Both the position numbers and the translations under genes were made by a program. Under the pieces are notes generated by a model. The model searched no databases and was not told the origin of the DNA. It saw only the letters and a list, made by a program, of their open reading frames with translations. 62,976 nucleotides of DNA from Pseudomonas sp. UBA2684 (GTDB lineage: Bacteria > Pseudomonadota > Gammaproteobacteria > Pseudomonadales > Pseudomonadaceae). The stretch covers positions 1 through 62,976 of the forward strand of contig DELY01000031.1 in NCBI GenBank assembly GCA_002354655.1. Reading direction: 5' to 3'. Below, one piece after another: positions 18,063 through 26,855 of the stretch. The number at the start of each line of letters is the position of its first letter. Position 1 is the stretch's first letter.

Positions 18063-19826
18063 TCAGCGGGGGTGCGTGTCCGCGCTGCCATCCAGGGTTT
18101 CCAGCAGGGCGATCTGCATACGCGTGTGCACGCGGATAAACCAGCGCCACAGCAGGGCGATCAGCCCCGACGCGACCAGCGCGATCACCACCAGCAGCTC
18201 GCCGGTCGGCAGAATGCTCGCCGACAGCGCCATCAGCAGCAGCATGATGCCCACCAGCGACAACAGCGGAATCACCTCGGCAATCACCCGCCGTACCCGC
18301 GCGGTATGCCGGCCGGCGGTTTCCGGGTGCACGCCCATCTCCGCCAGGAGCATGGCCAGCGCTTTGAGCTTGCGGTAGGCGGCGATCAGGAACGGCAGCG
18401 ACAGCAGCAACGCAGCGCCCCAGATAAGGCCTTTCCGCAGGTTGTCCTGGGTTAGCCAAGGGCTCATGTAGCCGGCCAGGCGGTCGGCGAAGTAGGCGCT
18501 GCCGAGGAAGATCGCCACCACCAGCGCCAGGTTGACCCCGACCTGCAGCACGATCTTGCGGATCATGCCCATCAGCAGCGCACTCTCGCCTTGCGGCTGG
18601 ATGCTGCGCAGCCACTCGCCATACATACTGAACACCCGCGCCACACGACGCGGCATGACCCCGGCCAGCTTGATCGACAGCGGATCGGCGGCGCGAATCA
18701 GGTACGGCGTGGTCAGCGTGGTGATCACCGAAACGGCCACCGCCACCGGGTAGAGGAAATCGCTGGTCACCTGCAGGGTCATGCCCAGCGCGGCAATGAT
18801 GAAGGAGAACTCGCCGATCTGTGACAGGCCCATGCCGACCCGCAGCGAGGTACGCCCGTCATTGCCGGCGATAAAGGCGCCGAGACCACAGGACAGCACC
18901 TTGCCGCCGATCACCGCAAAGGTAATGAGGATAATCGGCCAGACATACTCGACCAGCACCGCAGGGTCGAGTAGCAGGCCAATGGCGACGAAGAAGATCG
19001 CGCTGAACAGGTTGCGCACCGGCTCCACCAGCCGTTCGATCTGCAGCAGCTGGCGCGATTCGGCCATGATCGCGCCGATCAGGAAGGCCCCCAGCACCAT
19101 GCTGTATTCCAGCTTGGCGACCAGCAGGCAGAAGCCGAAACACAGGCCGAGCACCGTCACCAGGAGCATTTCGTTGCTCTCGAACTTGGCCACATAGGCT
19201 AGCAGGCGCGGCACCAGCAGAATGCCCACCACCAGCGCGACGATCATAAACAGGCTGAGCTTGCCGACCGTGGCGAACACCTGGCCGGTTTCCACCGTGC
19301 CGCTCACGGCGATGCCCGAAAGCAGCGCGATAATGCCGATGCCGAGGATATCCTCGACGATCAGCACGCCGAAAATCAGCTGGGCGAAGCGCTCGTTCTT
19401 CATCTTCAGGTCGCCGAGGGCCTTGATGATGATGGTGGTCGAGGAAATCGCCAGGATGCCGCCGAGGAACAGCGAGTCCATGCTGCTCCAGCCAAAGAAC
19501 TGGCCGATCTCGTAGCCGATCCAGATCATCAGGACGATTTCCAAGCCCGCCGCGATAAACGCCGTGGCTCCCACGCTGAACAGTTTGCGCAGGCTGAACT
19601 CCAGGCCCAGGCAGAACATCAGGAAGATCACCCCCAGCTCGGCCAGGGTCTTGATCGTGTCTTCGTCGTGGATCAGCCCGAACGGTGGCGTGTGCGGGCC
19701 GATGATAAAACCGGCGAGGATATAGCCGAGCACCACCGGCTGTTTGAAGCGGTGAAAGAGGATGGTCACCATGCCGGCCACTAACATGATCACGGCCAGA
19801 TCCTGAATAAAACTGATGGCATGCAT
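18063..19826 (-). CDS. Kef-type cation:proton antiporter (CPA2) without TrkA-N domain
   Basis: 587 residues with about 12 membrane segments in the first ~390 residues (QPVVLGYILAGFIIGPHTPP, GVIFLMFCLGLEFSLRKL, ISSTTIIIKALGDL, LIFGVLIVEDILGIGIIALL, GMGLSQIGEFSFIIAALG). These are hallmark CPA2/Kef motifs, including the conserved Glu-Asp pair in VED. After ~430 there are more hydrophobic helices rather than the usual nucleotide-binding TrkA-N domain. It exchanges K+ or Na+ for protons at the inner membrane. The ATG at 19826 has AGGAG 9 nt upstream. A CTCCGG/CCGGAG-type hairpin lies in the 5' region (19885-19898). Confidence 0.82.
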   Translation of the reverse strand: MHAISFIQDLAVIMLVAGMVTILFHRFKQPVVLGYILAGFIIGPHTPPFGLIHDEDTIKTLAELGVIFLMFCLGLEFSLRKLFSVGATAFIAAGLEIVLMIWIGYEIGQFFGWSSMDSLFLGGILAISSTTIIIKALGDLKMKNERFAQLIFGVLIVEDILGIGIIALLSGIAVSGTVETGQVFATVGKLSLFMIVALVVGILLVPRLLAYVAKFESNEMLLVTVLGLCFGFCLLVAKLEYSMVLGAFLIGAIMAESRQLLQIERLVEPVRNLFSAIFFVAIGLLLDPAVLVEYVWPIILITFAVIGGKVLSCGLGAFIAGNDGRTSLRVGMGLSQIGEFSFIIAALGMTLQVTSDFLYPVAVAVSVITTLTTPYLIRAADPLSIKLAGVMPRRVARVFSMYGEWLRSIQPQGESALLMGMIRKIVLQVGVNLALVVAIFLGSAYFADRLAGYMSPWLTQDNLRKGLIWGAALLLSLPFLIAAYRKLKALAMLLAEMGVHPETAGRHTARVRRVIAEVIPLLSLVGIMLLLMALSASILPTGELLVVIALVASGLIALLWRWFIRVHTRMQIALLETLDGSADTHPR

Positions 19827-20022
19827 GGCACACGACTCCTGAATCACTGGACAGGCCAAAGGGCCCGCTGGCGGGTACTCGCTTGGCTCCGGGGAGCCGG
19901 CTGGGAATGGGGTAATGCCTGTGAGCGGGCACTACGTGGGCAGGTTAGCACTCGTCATAGCACGGCCGCAGCCTGGCAAGCCCCCCCGAAACAATTGGCC
20001 AAACGCACCGAACTAGAGGCGC

Positions 20023-20670
20023 TCAGGCCTGTTCGAGGTCGAGTAGATTGAGCAGAAACTGACCGAAAAAGCTCAGGTCCTGCTCCATCGCCACACGAGC
20101 CGCCTTGCCATCGCCGGCCTCCAGGGCCTTGAAGGCGTCTTCGTGGAAATCGTTGAGGCGCAGCGACAGGTCGGCCTCGGTGAACAGCCGGTTGAAGAAC
20201 GGCCCGACTTGCAGCCACAGCGATTCGATCATGCGCAGCAGAATCGGGTTGGCACAGGCGCGGTACAGGGTCAGATGGAACAGGCTGTTGTCGTTCAGGT
20301 AGGCCTGCACATCGCGTTGCTCCAGAGCCACCTCCATGCGTGCGATGCAGCCGCGCAACAACTCGATCTCGGCCCGGCCGATGCGCGGCGCCGCCAGCTC
20401 GACGGCCAGGCCCTCAAGGCTCAGGCGCACCTGGAATATCTGCTGGAAGCGGGCACGGGTCATCGCCGGCACGCGCACCGAGCGTTGCGGTTCGCCTTCC
20501 AGCGCGCCCTCGACCACCAGCCGCTGCAAAGCGGCACGCACCGGCATCGGGCTGGTGCCCCAGGCAGCGGCGAGGTCGCGGATTTTCAGGCGTTGGCCGG
20601 GCTGGAAGCGGCCCGCGAGCAAGTCGTCGCGAATGCGCTGGTAGAGCTGTTCCTGAAGATTGTCCGGCAT
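20023..20670 (-). CDS. GntR/FadR-family (FCD) transcriptional regulator
   Basis: 215 residues. The winged helix-turn-helix occupies ~3-68 (LYQRIRDDLLAGRFQPGQRLKIRDLAAAWGTSPMPVRAALQ, split over helices 1-3). An FCD ligand domain (~75-205) has probable metal ligands Asp and His in NDNSLFHLTLY and a further His in NDFHEDAF. It is divergent from the aminotransferase gene, and two identical TTTGTGATCACAAA sites in the shared region are its likely operators. The ATG at 20670 is preceded by GGAGAAAAGG. A start at 20781 would add 37 residues lacking similarity to the family. It probably represses the amine-metabolism pair until an inducer binds. Confidence 0.88.
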   Translation of the reverse strand: MPDNLQEQLYQRIRDDLLAGRFQPGQRLKIRDLAAAWGTSPMPVRAALQRLVVEGALEGEPQRSVRVPAMTRARFQQIFQVRLSLEGLAVELAAPRIGRAEIELLRGCIARMEVALEQRDVQAYLNDNSLFHLTLYRACANPILLRMIESLWLQVGPFFNRLFTEADLSLRLNDFHEDAFKALEAGDGKAARVAMEQDLSFFGQFLLNLLDLEQA

Positions 20671-20820
20671 CGGTGTCTGACCTTTTCTCCCGCCGGCAAG
20701 CCGGGCTACGGTGAACAAATGTACGCTGGGCGTGCAGTCTGGTGGGCCGTAGGTCGCCCTGCAAGAGCGGGGAGCGCCCACACCGTCGCCTGCTGGGCAA
20801 TGATCGCGACAGGCCGCTAA

Positions 20821-20834
20821 TTTGTGATCACAAA
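20821..20834. promoter_or_regulatory. Candidate GntR operator 1
   Basis: A perfect 14-bp palindrome, TTTGTGATCACAAA, on the gntR-proximal side of the divergent region. An identical copy lies 63 bp away. On the gntR side it would sit just downstream of a -10-like TATGCT, allowing autoregulation. Confidence 0.75.
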
Positions 20835-20875
20835 ATAAAGGCTAGCATAACCGTAGCGAGCTTTATCAAGCACTA

Positions 20876-20903
20876 TTGACAATTTTGTGATCACAAATAG
20901 AAG
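20876..20903 (+). promoter_or_regulatory. Sigma-70 promoter of the aminotransferase / glutamine-synthetase-like genes
   Basis: -35 TTGACA (perfect), a 16-bp spacer holding the operator, and -10 TAGAAG (4 of 6). The start codon is 32 bp downstream. Confidence 0.6.
20884..20897. promoter_or_regulatory. Candidate GntR operator 2, inside the aminotransferase promoter
   Basis: A second perfect copy of TTTGTGATCACAAA. It fills the spacer between the -35 TTGACA (20876-20881) and a -10-like TAGAAG (20898-20903). A bound regulator would block RNA polymerase directly. Confidence 0.8.
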
Positions 20904-20934
20904 ATGTGCGAAAAATTGAACGAGGTGTTCAGGC

Positions 20935-22326
20935 ATGACTGCCAGTGGTATCGCCGAATCGGCCATTGAGGTATTCACCGCCCGCGAGCGGCAGCATTTT
21001 ATCGCGCGCAACCCAAAATCCGTGGCCCTGGCCGAGCGTGCGCGCCACTCGCTGTACGGCGGCGTGCCGATGCACTGGATGGCCGACTGGTCGACCCCGG
21101 TGCCGCTGTTCGTCGAACGGGCCAAGGGCGCGCGCTTCTATGATGTCGATGGCCACGAGTACATCGACTTCTGCCTGGGCGACACCGGCACCATGTTCGG
21201 CCACTCGCCGGAGCCGATCGCCAAGGCCATCGCCGAGCAGGGCAACAACGGCCTGACCACCATGCTGCCGGGCGAGGACGCGGTGGTCTGCGGCGAGCTG
21301 CTGGCCGCGCGCTTCGGCCTGCCGTTCTGGCAGGTCACCGCCACCGCTACCGACTCCAACCGCTACGTGCTGCGCTGGGCGCGGGCGATTACCCAGCGCA
21401 AGACCCTGCTGGTGTTCGATGGCTGCTACCACGGCACGGTGGATGATGTGATGGTGCGCTGTATCGACGGCGAGACCGTGCCGCGTTCCGGCCTGGTCGG
21501 CCAGGCCTACGACCTGACCGAGTACAGCCGTTCGATCCCGTTCAACGATGTGGCCGCACTGGAAGCCGCACTGGCCCAGGGCGATGTCTGCGCCCTGCTC
21601 TGCGAGCCGGCGATGACCAATATCGGCATGGTGTTGCCCGAGCCGGGCTTTATGCAGCAGTGCCGCGAGCTGACCCAGAAATACGGTGCGCTGCTGATCA
21701 TCGACGAGACCCACACCATCTCCACCGATATCGGCGGCTGCACGAAGCTGTGGGACCTTGAGCCGGACTTCTTTGTGGTCGGTAAACCGATTGCCGGCGG
21801 CGTGCCGTGCGGCATCTTCGGTTGCAGCGCGGCGATGGCCGAGGCCATGACCACCGCGCGCAAACGCGCCAGCGCAGGCAGCCACGGCCACGGTCACAGC
21901 GGCATGGGCACCACCCTGTCAGCCAACGCCCTGGCCATGCACTGCATGCGCGCCAACCTGGAACAGGTGATGACCCCGGCCGCCTATGCGCACATGCTGC
22001 CGCTGGCCAAACGCCTGGCCGACGGCTTCCGCCGCCTGATCGGCAAGCACGATCTGAAGTGGTCGGTGACCGAGCTGGGCGCGCGCAGCGAGTTCCAATT
22101 CTGTCCGGTGTCGCCGAAGACCGGCGCCGAGGCCGAGGCCGCGTTCCACGACGAGCTACAGATGGCCCTGCACCTGTACCTGATCAACCGCGGCATCCTG
22201 ATCACCCCGTTCCACAACATGACCCTGTGCTGCCCAAGCACCACGGCGGACGATGTGGATCAGCTGATCGGCATGCTCGATGCGGCCCTCACCGAGCTAC
22301 TGGCCATCCCCGGCGCCCGCGAATAA
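20935..22326 (+). CDS. Class III (PLP) aminotransferase
   Basis: 463 residues. The class III fold has DGHEYIDFCLGDTGTMFGH, DGCYHGTVDD, ALLCEPAMTNIGMVLPEPGF, IIDETHT (Asp contacting the PLP ring nitrogen) and FFVVGKPIAGG with the Schiff-base Lys. It resembles glutamate-1-semialdehyde aminomutase-like and 'aspartate aminotransferase family' proteins. A His/Gly-rich SHGHGHSGMGTTL segment is the usual loop of this subgroup. Together with the following glutamine-synthetase-like gene and the divergent GntR regulator it forms a unit that resembles the PA5522-PA5523 pair of P. aeruginosa as I recall it. The substrate is probably an amine or omega-amino acid; I cannot say which. Confidence 0.85.
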   Translation: MTASGIAESAIEVFTARERQHFIARNPKSVALAERARHSLYGGVPMHWMADWSTPVPLFVERAKGARFYDVDGHEYIDFCLGDTGTMFGHSPEPIAKAIAEQGNNGLTTMLPGEDAVVCGELLAARFGLPFWQVTATATDSNRYVLRWARAITQRKTLLVFDGCYHGTVDDVMVRCIDGETVPRSGLVGQAYDLTEYSRSIPFNDVAALEAALAQGDVCALLCEPAMTNIGMVLPEPGFMQQCRELTQKYGALLIIDETHTISTDIGGCTKLWDLEPDFFVVGKPIAGGVPCGIFGCSAAMAEAMTTARKRASAGSHGHGHSGMGTTLSANALAMHCMRANLEQVMTPAAYAHMLPLAKRLADGFRRLIGKHDLKWSVTELGARSEFQFCPVSPKTGAEAEAAFHDELQMALHLYLINRGILITPFHNMTLCCPSTTADDVDQLIGMLDAALTELLAIPGARE

Positions 22327-22341
22327 CTCATCGATCAACCT

Positions 22342-22388
22342 GTGGGAGGGGCTTCAGCCGCGACAATCGCCGCTAAAGCGCCTCCCAC
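22342..22388. repeat. REP-like palindrome GTGGGAGGGGCTT...CCTCCCAC
   Basis: GTGGGAGG (22342-22349) and CCTCCCAC (22381-22388) enclose GGCTTCAGCCGCGA...CGCTAAAGCG. It resembles the classical Pseudomonas REP sequence. It sits between the aminotransferase and glutamine-synthetase-like genes. Confidence 0.8.
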
Positions 22389-22416
22389 GAAATGACGAGT
22401 CACTGTGAGAATCACC

Positions 22417-23784
22417 ATGCAATTCGCCAATCCCCAGGAAGCCCGCGACTTTCTTGAACAGCACCCCGAAGTGCGCAGCATCGAGCTGATGCTGATCGAC
22501 GCCAACGGCATCCCGCGCGGCAAGCTGTTGCACCGCGACGAGCTGCTGGCCATCTACGAGAACGGCCGGCCGTTGCCCAGCTCAATCCTGGCGCTGACCA
22601 TCCAGGGCGAAGACGTGGAAGAGAGCGGCCTGGTCTGGGAAGTCGCCGACGCCGACTGCTGGACCTACCCGCTGCCCGGCAGCCTGACCCTGCAACCCTG
22701 GCGCACCACGCCCACCGGCCAGTTGCAGGTGAGCATGCACCCGACCCAGGGCCTGCCAGCCAGCCCGGCCGATCCACGGCATGTGCTGGTGCGCGCCATC
22801 GACCGCCTCAAGGCCGACGGCTACCACCCGGTGATGGCGGTGGAGCTGGAGTTCTACCTGCTGGATAAAACCCGCGACGCCAATGGCCGCCCGCAGCCGG
22901 CGCTGCAAGCCAACGGCGTGCGCCCGCAGGCGCCGCAGGTGTATGGCGTGTACGAACTGGAGCAGCTGCAGCCGTTCCTCGACGACCTCTACGCCGCCTG
23001 CGAGGCGCAGGGCCTGCCGGTGCGCACGGCGATTTCCGAATACGCCCCGGGTCAGCTCGAGCTAACCCTGGAGCACCGCTTCGACGCGCTACAAGCGATC
23101 GACGAGGGCGTGCGCTACAAGCGCCTGGTCAAGGGCGTGGCGGGCAAGCACGGCTTGCAGGCCTGCTTTATGGCCAAACCGTTTGGCGACCTGGCCGGCA
23201 ACGGCCTGCATATGCACGTCAGCCTGGCGGACGCCGAAGGTAACAACCTGATGGCCTCGGAAGACCCACATGGCACGCCGCTGCTCAAGCACGCCATCGG
23301 CGGCATGCTGGCCACGCTCAACGACGCCCTGGCGATCTTCTGCCCCAACGCCAACTCGTTCCGCCGCTTCCAGGCCAACAGCTACGCGCCGCTGGCCAAG
23401 AGCTGGGGGGTGAACAACCGCACCGTGTCGCTGCGCGTGCCGGGTGGCCCGGCCAACAGCCGGCATGTCGAACACCGCATTTGCGGCGCCGACGCCAATC
23501 CCTATCTGGCGGCGGCGGCGATTCTCGCCGGTATCCACAAGGGCATCCGCGAGCAGATCGATCCGGGCGCGGCCATCGTTGGCAATGGCTACGAGCAGGC
23601 CAGCGAGTTCCTGCCCACCGACTGGCTGACCGCCCTGCGCACGCTGGAAAACTCGGCCTGGGCCAAAGAGGCGCTGGGCGAGGACTTTCTCAAAGTATTT
23701 CTGGCGATCAAATGGGCCGAGTACCGTCAATTTATGGGCGAGGTCGGCGAGCAGGACTGGCGCTGGTACCTGAGCCACGCCTGA
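22417..23784 (+). CDS. Glutamine synthetase-like gamma-glutamyl ligase (PuuA/GlnA family)
   Basis: 455 residues from the ATG at 22417; an in-frame GTG at 22405 is an alternative start. GlnA beta-grasp and catalytic domains are clear: RSIELMLIDANGIPRGK, MAVELEFYL, ISEYAPGQLELTL, GNGLHMHVSL, NSFRRFQANSYAPLAKSWG and RVPGGPANSRHVEHRICGADANPYL with the ATP/glutamate-binding residues. The adenylylation-site motif (NLYDLP-type) of assimilatory GlnA is absent, and the length matches gamma-glutamylpolyamine synthetase types. It probably glutamylates an amine, with the adjacent transaminase acting in the same catabolic route. It is likely cotranscribed from the GntR-controlled promoter, though a REP element lies between. 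Confidence 0.85.
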   Translation: MQFANPQEARDFLEQHPEVRSIELMLIDANGIPRGKLLHRDELLAIYENGRPLPSSILALTIQGEDVEESGLVWEVADADCWTYPLPGSLTLQPWRTTPTGQLQVSMHPTQGLPASPADPRHVLVRAIDRLKADGYHPVMAVELEFYLLDKTRDANGRPQPALQANGVRPQAPQVYGVYELEQLQPFLDDLYAACEAQGLPVRTAISEYAPGQLELTLEHRFDALQAIDEGVRYKRLVKGVAGKHGLQACFMAKPFGDLAGNGLHMHVSLADAEGNNLMASEDPHGTPLLKHAIGGMLATLNDALAIFCPNANSFRRFQANSYAPLAKSWGVNNRTVSLRVPGGPANSRHVEHRICGADANPYLAAAAILAGIHKGIREQIDPGAAIVGNGYEQASEFLPTDWLTALRTLENSAWAKEALGEDFLKVFLAIKWAEYRQFMGEVGEQDWRWYLSHA

Positions 23785-23956
23785 GCCAACGTCGACGCGG
23801 CGATGTACCCCATCCTACCGACTGACTGACCCACGCCGGAGGCCTGCCCGTAGCCGAGCATTGGCACCAGTGGCGTCGGCTCGATAAATATCCATGTGGC
23901 GACAAGGCGTCGTGCCAGCGTCTACAGTTCTCAGCCCCTGACCAGAAGAGCTCGCC

Positions 23957-24472
23957 ATGGAACCCGGAAACGCCCAGCTGTCGATGACCGTGTTGATGAC
24001 CCCGGATATGGCCAACTTCTCCGGCAATGTGCACGGCGGCACTCTGCTCAAGTACCTCGACGAGGTCGCCTACGCCTGTGCCAGCCGTTATGCCGGGCGT
24101 TACGTGGTCACCCTGTCGGTGGACCAGGTGACCTTCCGCGAGCCGATCCACGTCGGCGAACTGGTGACCTTTCTCGCCTCGGTCAACTACACCGGGCGCA
24201 CCTCGATGGAGATCGGCATCAAGGTGGTCACGGAAAACATCTGCGAACGCTCGGTGCGCCACACCAACAGCTGCTTTTTCACCATGGTGGCCGTCGACGA
24301 AAGCGGCAAGCCCACGGCGCTGCCGCCACGCCAGCCGCAAACCGCCGAGGAACAGCGGCGCGTTGTCCAGGCCGGACAACGCCGGGCGATTCGTCAGGAG
24401 CTGGAGCAGCGCTACCAAGCCCTCAAAGCGGATGCCCAGGCAACCGGCACGCACCAGAGCGGCGGCAATTGA
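23957..24472 (+). CDS. Acyl-CoA thioesterase (hotdog fold, YciA/BFIT-like)
   Basis: 171 residues. The hotdog domain (~5-125) has MTPDMANFSGNVHGGTLLKYLDEVAYACASRY, where the Asn/His/Gly and Asp residues form the active site, then VTLSVDQVTFREPIHVGELV and SMEIGIKVVTENI. The C-terminal ~45 residues are a charged helix (EEQRRVVQAGQRRAIRQELEQRY). It hydrolyses acyl-CoA in the cytoplasm; chain preference is unknown. The gene seems monocistronic. Confidence 0.87.
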   Translation: MEPGNAQLSMTVLMTPDMANFSGNVHGGTLLKYLDEVAYACASRYAGRYVVTLSVDQVTFREPIHVGELVTFLASVNYTGRTSMEIGIKVVTENICERSVRHTNSCFFTMVAVDESGKPTALPPRQPQTAEEQRRVVQAGQRRAIRQELEQRYQALKADAQATGTHQSGGN

Positions 24473-24536
24473 ACATTTTGTATAAATATCTTTTAGTTAT
24501 AAGAAACACTTTAATGTAAACTCTTTGGCCTATTTG
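24473..24536 (+). promoter_or_regulatory. AT-rich patch upstream of the YbaL-type antiporter
   Basis: About 60 bp that is far richer in A/T than the rest of the window (TATAAATATC, TTAGTTATAAG, TTTAATGTAAAC). It is probably the promoter/UP-element region of the antiporter gene. Several -10-like hexamers exist and I cannot pick one. Confidence 0.45.
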
Positions 24537-24540
24537 GCCA

Positions 24541-24562
24541 CGTGTAGGCCATTGCCTACACG
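24541..24562. repeat. Perfect palindrome CGTGTAGGC-catt-GCCTACACG
   Basis: Two 9-bp arms, 24541-24549 and 24554-24562, with a 4-nt loop. It lies in the antiporter 5' region, right after the AT-rich patch. It could be a transcript hairpin, an operator or a short copy of the GTAGG palindrome family. Confidence 0.7.
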
Positions 24563-24635
24563 ACTCTCGGCTGTCTCCCCTCCAGCCTGGGCATACTCTT
24601 GGCCATCGTCCCCCTTCGAGTCATCGGGAGAAACC

Positions 24636-26324
24636 ATGCCGCATCACACACCGCTGATCGCCACCATCGCCGCCGGCTTCGTCCTGGCCTTTATCTTCGG
24701 TAGCCTGGCCAACCGCCTGCGCCTGTCGCCACTGGTCGGTTACCTGCTCGCCGGGGTTATCGTCGGCCCCTTCACCCCGGGCTTCGTCGCCGACAAGGAC
24801 TTGTCCCACGAAATCTCCGAAATCGGCGTGATCCTGCTGATGTTCGGCGTGGGCCTGCATTTCTCGCTGAAAGACCTGATGTCGGTGAAACACATCGCCA
24901 TTCCCGGTGCCCTGGTGCAAATCGCCGTCGCCACCCTGCTCGGCATGGGTCTGGCCTGGACGATCGGCTGGGGCTGGGGCGCTGGCCTGGTGTTCGGCCT
25001 GGCGCTGTCGGTGGCCAGTACCGTGGTGCTGCTGCGCGCCCTGGAAGAGCGTCAGCTGCTCGATAGCCGCCGCGGCAAGATCGCCGTCGGCTGGCTGATC
25101 GTCGAAGACCTGGTGATGGTCATGGCCCTGGTCTTGCTGCCCGCCTTGTCCGGGCTGCTCGGCGGCACGCCGCAAGGCGATAGCGCCGACGGCAGCATCG
25201 CCATGCAGGTGCTGTTGACCCTGGGCAAGGTCATGGCCTTTATCGTGCTGATGGTGGTGGTCGGTCGGCGAGTGATTCCCTGGCTGCTGGAGCGCAGCGC
25301 CGGCACCGGCTCGCGCGAGCTGTTCACCCTCGCCGTGCTGGCCATCGCCCTGGGCATCGCCTACGGCTCGGCCAAGCTGTTCGGCGTGTCGTTCGCCCTC
25401 GGCGCATTCTTCGCCGGGATGATCCTCAACGAATCGGAGTACAGCCACAAGGCCGCCGAGGATTCGCTGCCGCTGCGCGATGCCTTCGCCGTGCTGTTCT
25501 TCGTCTCGGTCGGCATGCTGTTCAACCCGCTGATCCTGATCGAGCAGCCGGTGCTGGTGCTCGGCACCTTCCTGGTGATCGTGGTCGGCAAATCGCTGGC
25601 CGCCATGCTCATCGTCATGGCCTTCCGCAAACCGCTGAGCACGGCGCTGACCATCTCGGTCAGTCTGGCGCAGATCGGCGAGTTCTCCTTCATCCTGATC
25701 GGCCTCGGCGTCGGCCTCAACCTGCTGCCGGAAGCCGGCCGCGACCTGGTGCTGGCGGGCGCGATTCTGTCGATTCTGGTCAACCCGCTGCTGTTCCTGC
25801 TGATCGACCGCCTGCAACCCTGGCTCGACCGGCGCGAACACACCACCCCGGCGGGTGCGCCCCAGACGACCCAGAGCGAAGACAACGACCTGCACCCGAT
25901 CAGTGAAACCGGCCATGCCATCCTCATCGGCCACGGCCGGGTCGGTAGCCGGATCAGCCAGCGCCTGCGCGCCGAGGGCGTGCCGCTGGTGATCATCGAC
26001 GACAACCGCACCCGCGCCCAGGAGCTGCGCGAGGAAGGGCATAGCGTGGTGCTCGGCAACGCCGCCAGCAGCCATGTCTTGGAGCTGGCCAACGTGGCAC
26101 AGGCGCGCTGGCTGATGATCGCCATCCCCAACAGCCTGGAGGCCGGGCAAATCGCCCTGCACGGCCGCGCGGCCAACGCCGGGCTGGACATCATCGCCCG
26201 CGCGCACTTCGATGCCGAGGTCGATTACCTCAAGCAGCACGATGCCGACCTGGTGGTGATGGGCGAGCGGGAAATCGCCCGGGTGATGTTCGCGCGCCTG
26301 GGGATCGTCACCCACACCGGCTGA
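24636..26324 (+). CDS. ybaL: YbaL-type Kef cation:proton antiporter with TrkA-N domain
   Basis: 562 residues, the length of YbaL. Membrane part (~1-390): LRLSPLVGYLLAGVIVGPFTP, GVILLMFGVGLHFSLKDLMSV, LALSVASTVVLLRALEE, GWLIVEDLVMVMALVLLPAL, FALGAFFAGMILNESEYS, VSLAQIGEFSFILIGLGVGL. A cytosolic TrkA-N (RCK) domain (~425-545) begins HAILIGHGRVGSRI with a Rossmann GxGxxG and Asp at the end of strand 2 (VIIDDN). It gates K+ efflux/H+ exchange by nucleotide binding. The ATG at 24636 has CGGGAG upstream; a longer in-frame opening from 24525 lacks a ribosome site and is hydrophilic. Confidence 0.88.
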   Translation: MPHHTPLIATIAAGFVLAFIFGSLANRLRLSPLVGYLLAGVIVGPFTPGFVADKDLSHEISEIGVILLMFGVGLHFSLKDLMSVKHIAIPGALVQIAVATLLGMGLAWTIGWGWGAGLVFGLALSVASTVVLLRALEERQLLDSRRGKIAVGWLIVEDLVMVMALVLLPALSGLLGGTPQGDSADGSIAMQVLLTLGKVMAFIVLMVVVGRRVIPWLLERSAGTGSRELFTLAVLAIALGIAYGSAKLFGVSFALGAFFAGMILNESEYSHKAAEDSLPLRDAFAVLFFVSVGMLFNPLILIEQPVLVLGTFLVIVVGKSLAAMLIVMAFRKPLSTALTISVSLAQIGEFSFILIGLGVGLNLLPEAGRDLVLAGAILSILVNPLLFLLIDRLQPWLDRREHTTPAGAPQTTQSEDNDLHPISETGHAILIGHGRVGSRISQRLRAEGVPLVIIDDNRTRAQELREEGHSVVLGNAASSHVLELANVAQARWLMIAIPNSLEAGQIALHGRAANAGLDIIARAHFDAEVDYLKQHDADLVVMGEREIARVMFARLGIVTHTG

Positions 26325-26393
26325 CAGACGCGTGGATTTTTCCGTGCCAGCGGATCGGGTAAGCTGGCACTCCCCCGATTCGAGCACCCCGGC

Positions 26394-26804
26394 ATGCTGA
26401 CCCTCGGCAATATGTTCGTTCTGATGCTGCTGACCGCTGCCGGTGCCTGGCTGTGGCATGCCCACGGTTTGCGTGAGCGCGCGCTGACGCTGGTCAAACA
26501 GCATTGCGCCAGGGCCGATGTGGAACTGCTCGACGGTAACGTCGCCCTGCGCCGCCTCGCCCTGCTGCCGGATGCCCGTGGGCGCAAACGCCTGGCGCGG
26601 GTCTATGGCTTCGAGTTCACCGTCACCGGCGAGCAGCGGCATATCGGCAGCATCGTCATGTTCGGCGCACAACTCGGGCGTATCGAACTGGCCCCGCACC
26701 CCTTCCGTCAGCCGCCGGTCGAACCACCACCCGCCCAGGTCATCGAACTCGCGCAGTGGCGGCGCAGCCATGCGCGCCCGGACGAACCGCGCCACGACGA
26801 CTAA
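26394..26804 (+). CDS. DUF3301 family protein
   Basis: 136 residues with an N-terminal membrane anchor (MFVLMLLTAAGAWLWHAHG), then a conserved small domain: ALTLVKQHCARADVELLDGNVALRRLAL, RLARVYGFEFTVTGEQRHIGSIVMFG. This is the DUF3301 signature. The function is unknown. It starts 69 bp after the antiporter, in the same direction. Confidence 0.82.
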   Translation: MLTLGNMFVLMLLTAAGAWLWHAHGLRERALTLVKQHCARADVELLDGNVALRRLALLPDARGRKRLARVYGFEFTVTGEQRHIGSIVMFGAQLGRIELAPHPFRQPPVEPPPAQVIELAQWRRSHARPDEPRHDD

Positions 26805-26855
26805 CGACTAGGGCTGGACGCCGTCAGGCACTCGTGCCACGGCTCGCAGGCGCAC

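Noticed and set aside
24621-26795. 724-codon open frame antisense to the YbaL-type antiporter
   Set aside because: Gln/His/Asp-rich artefact; no domain, no ribosome site, and it runs through three genes.
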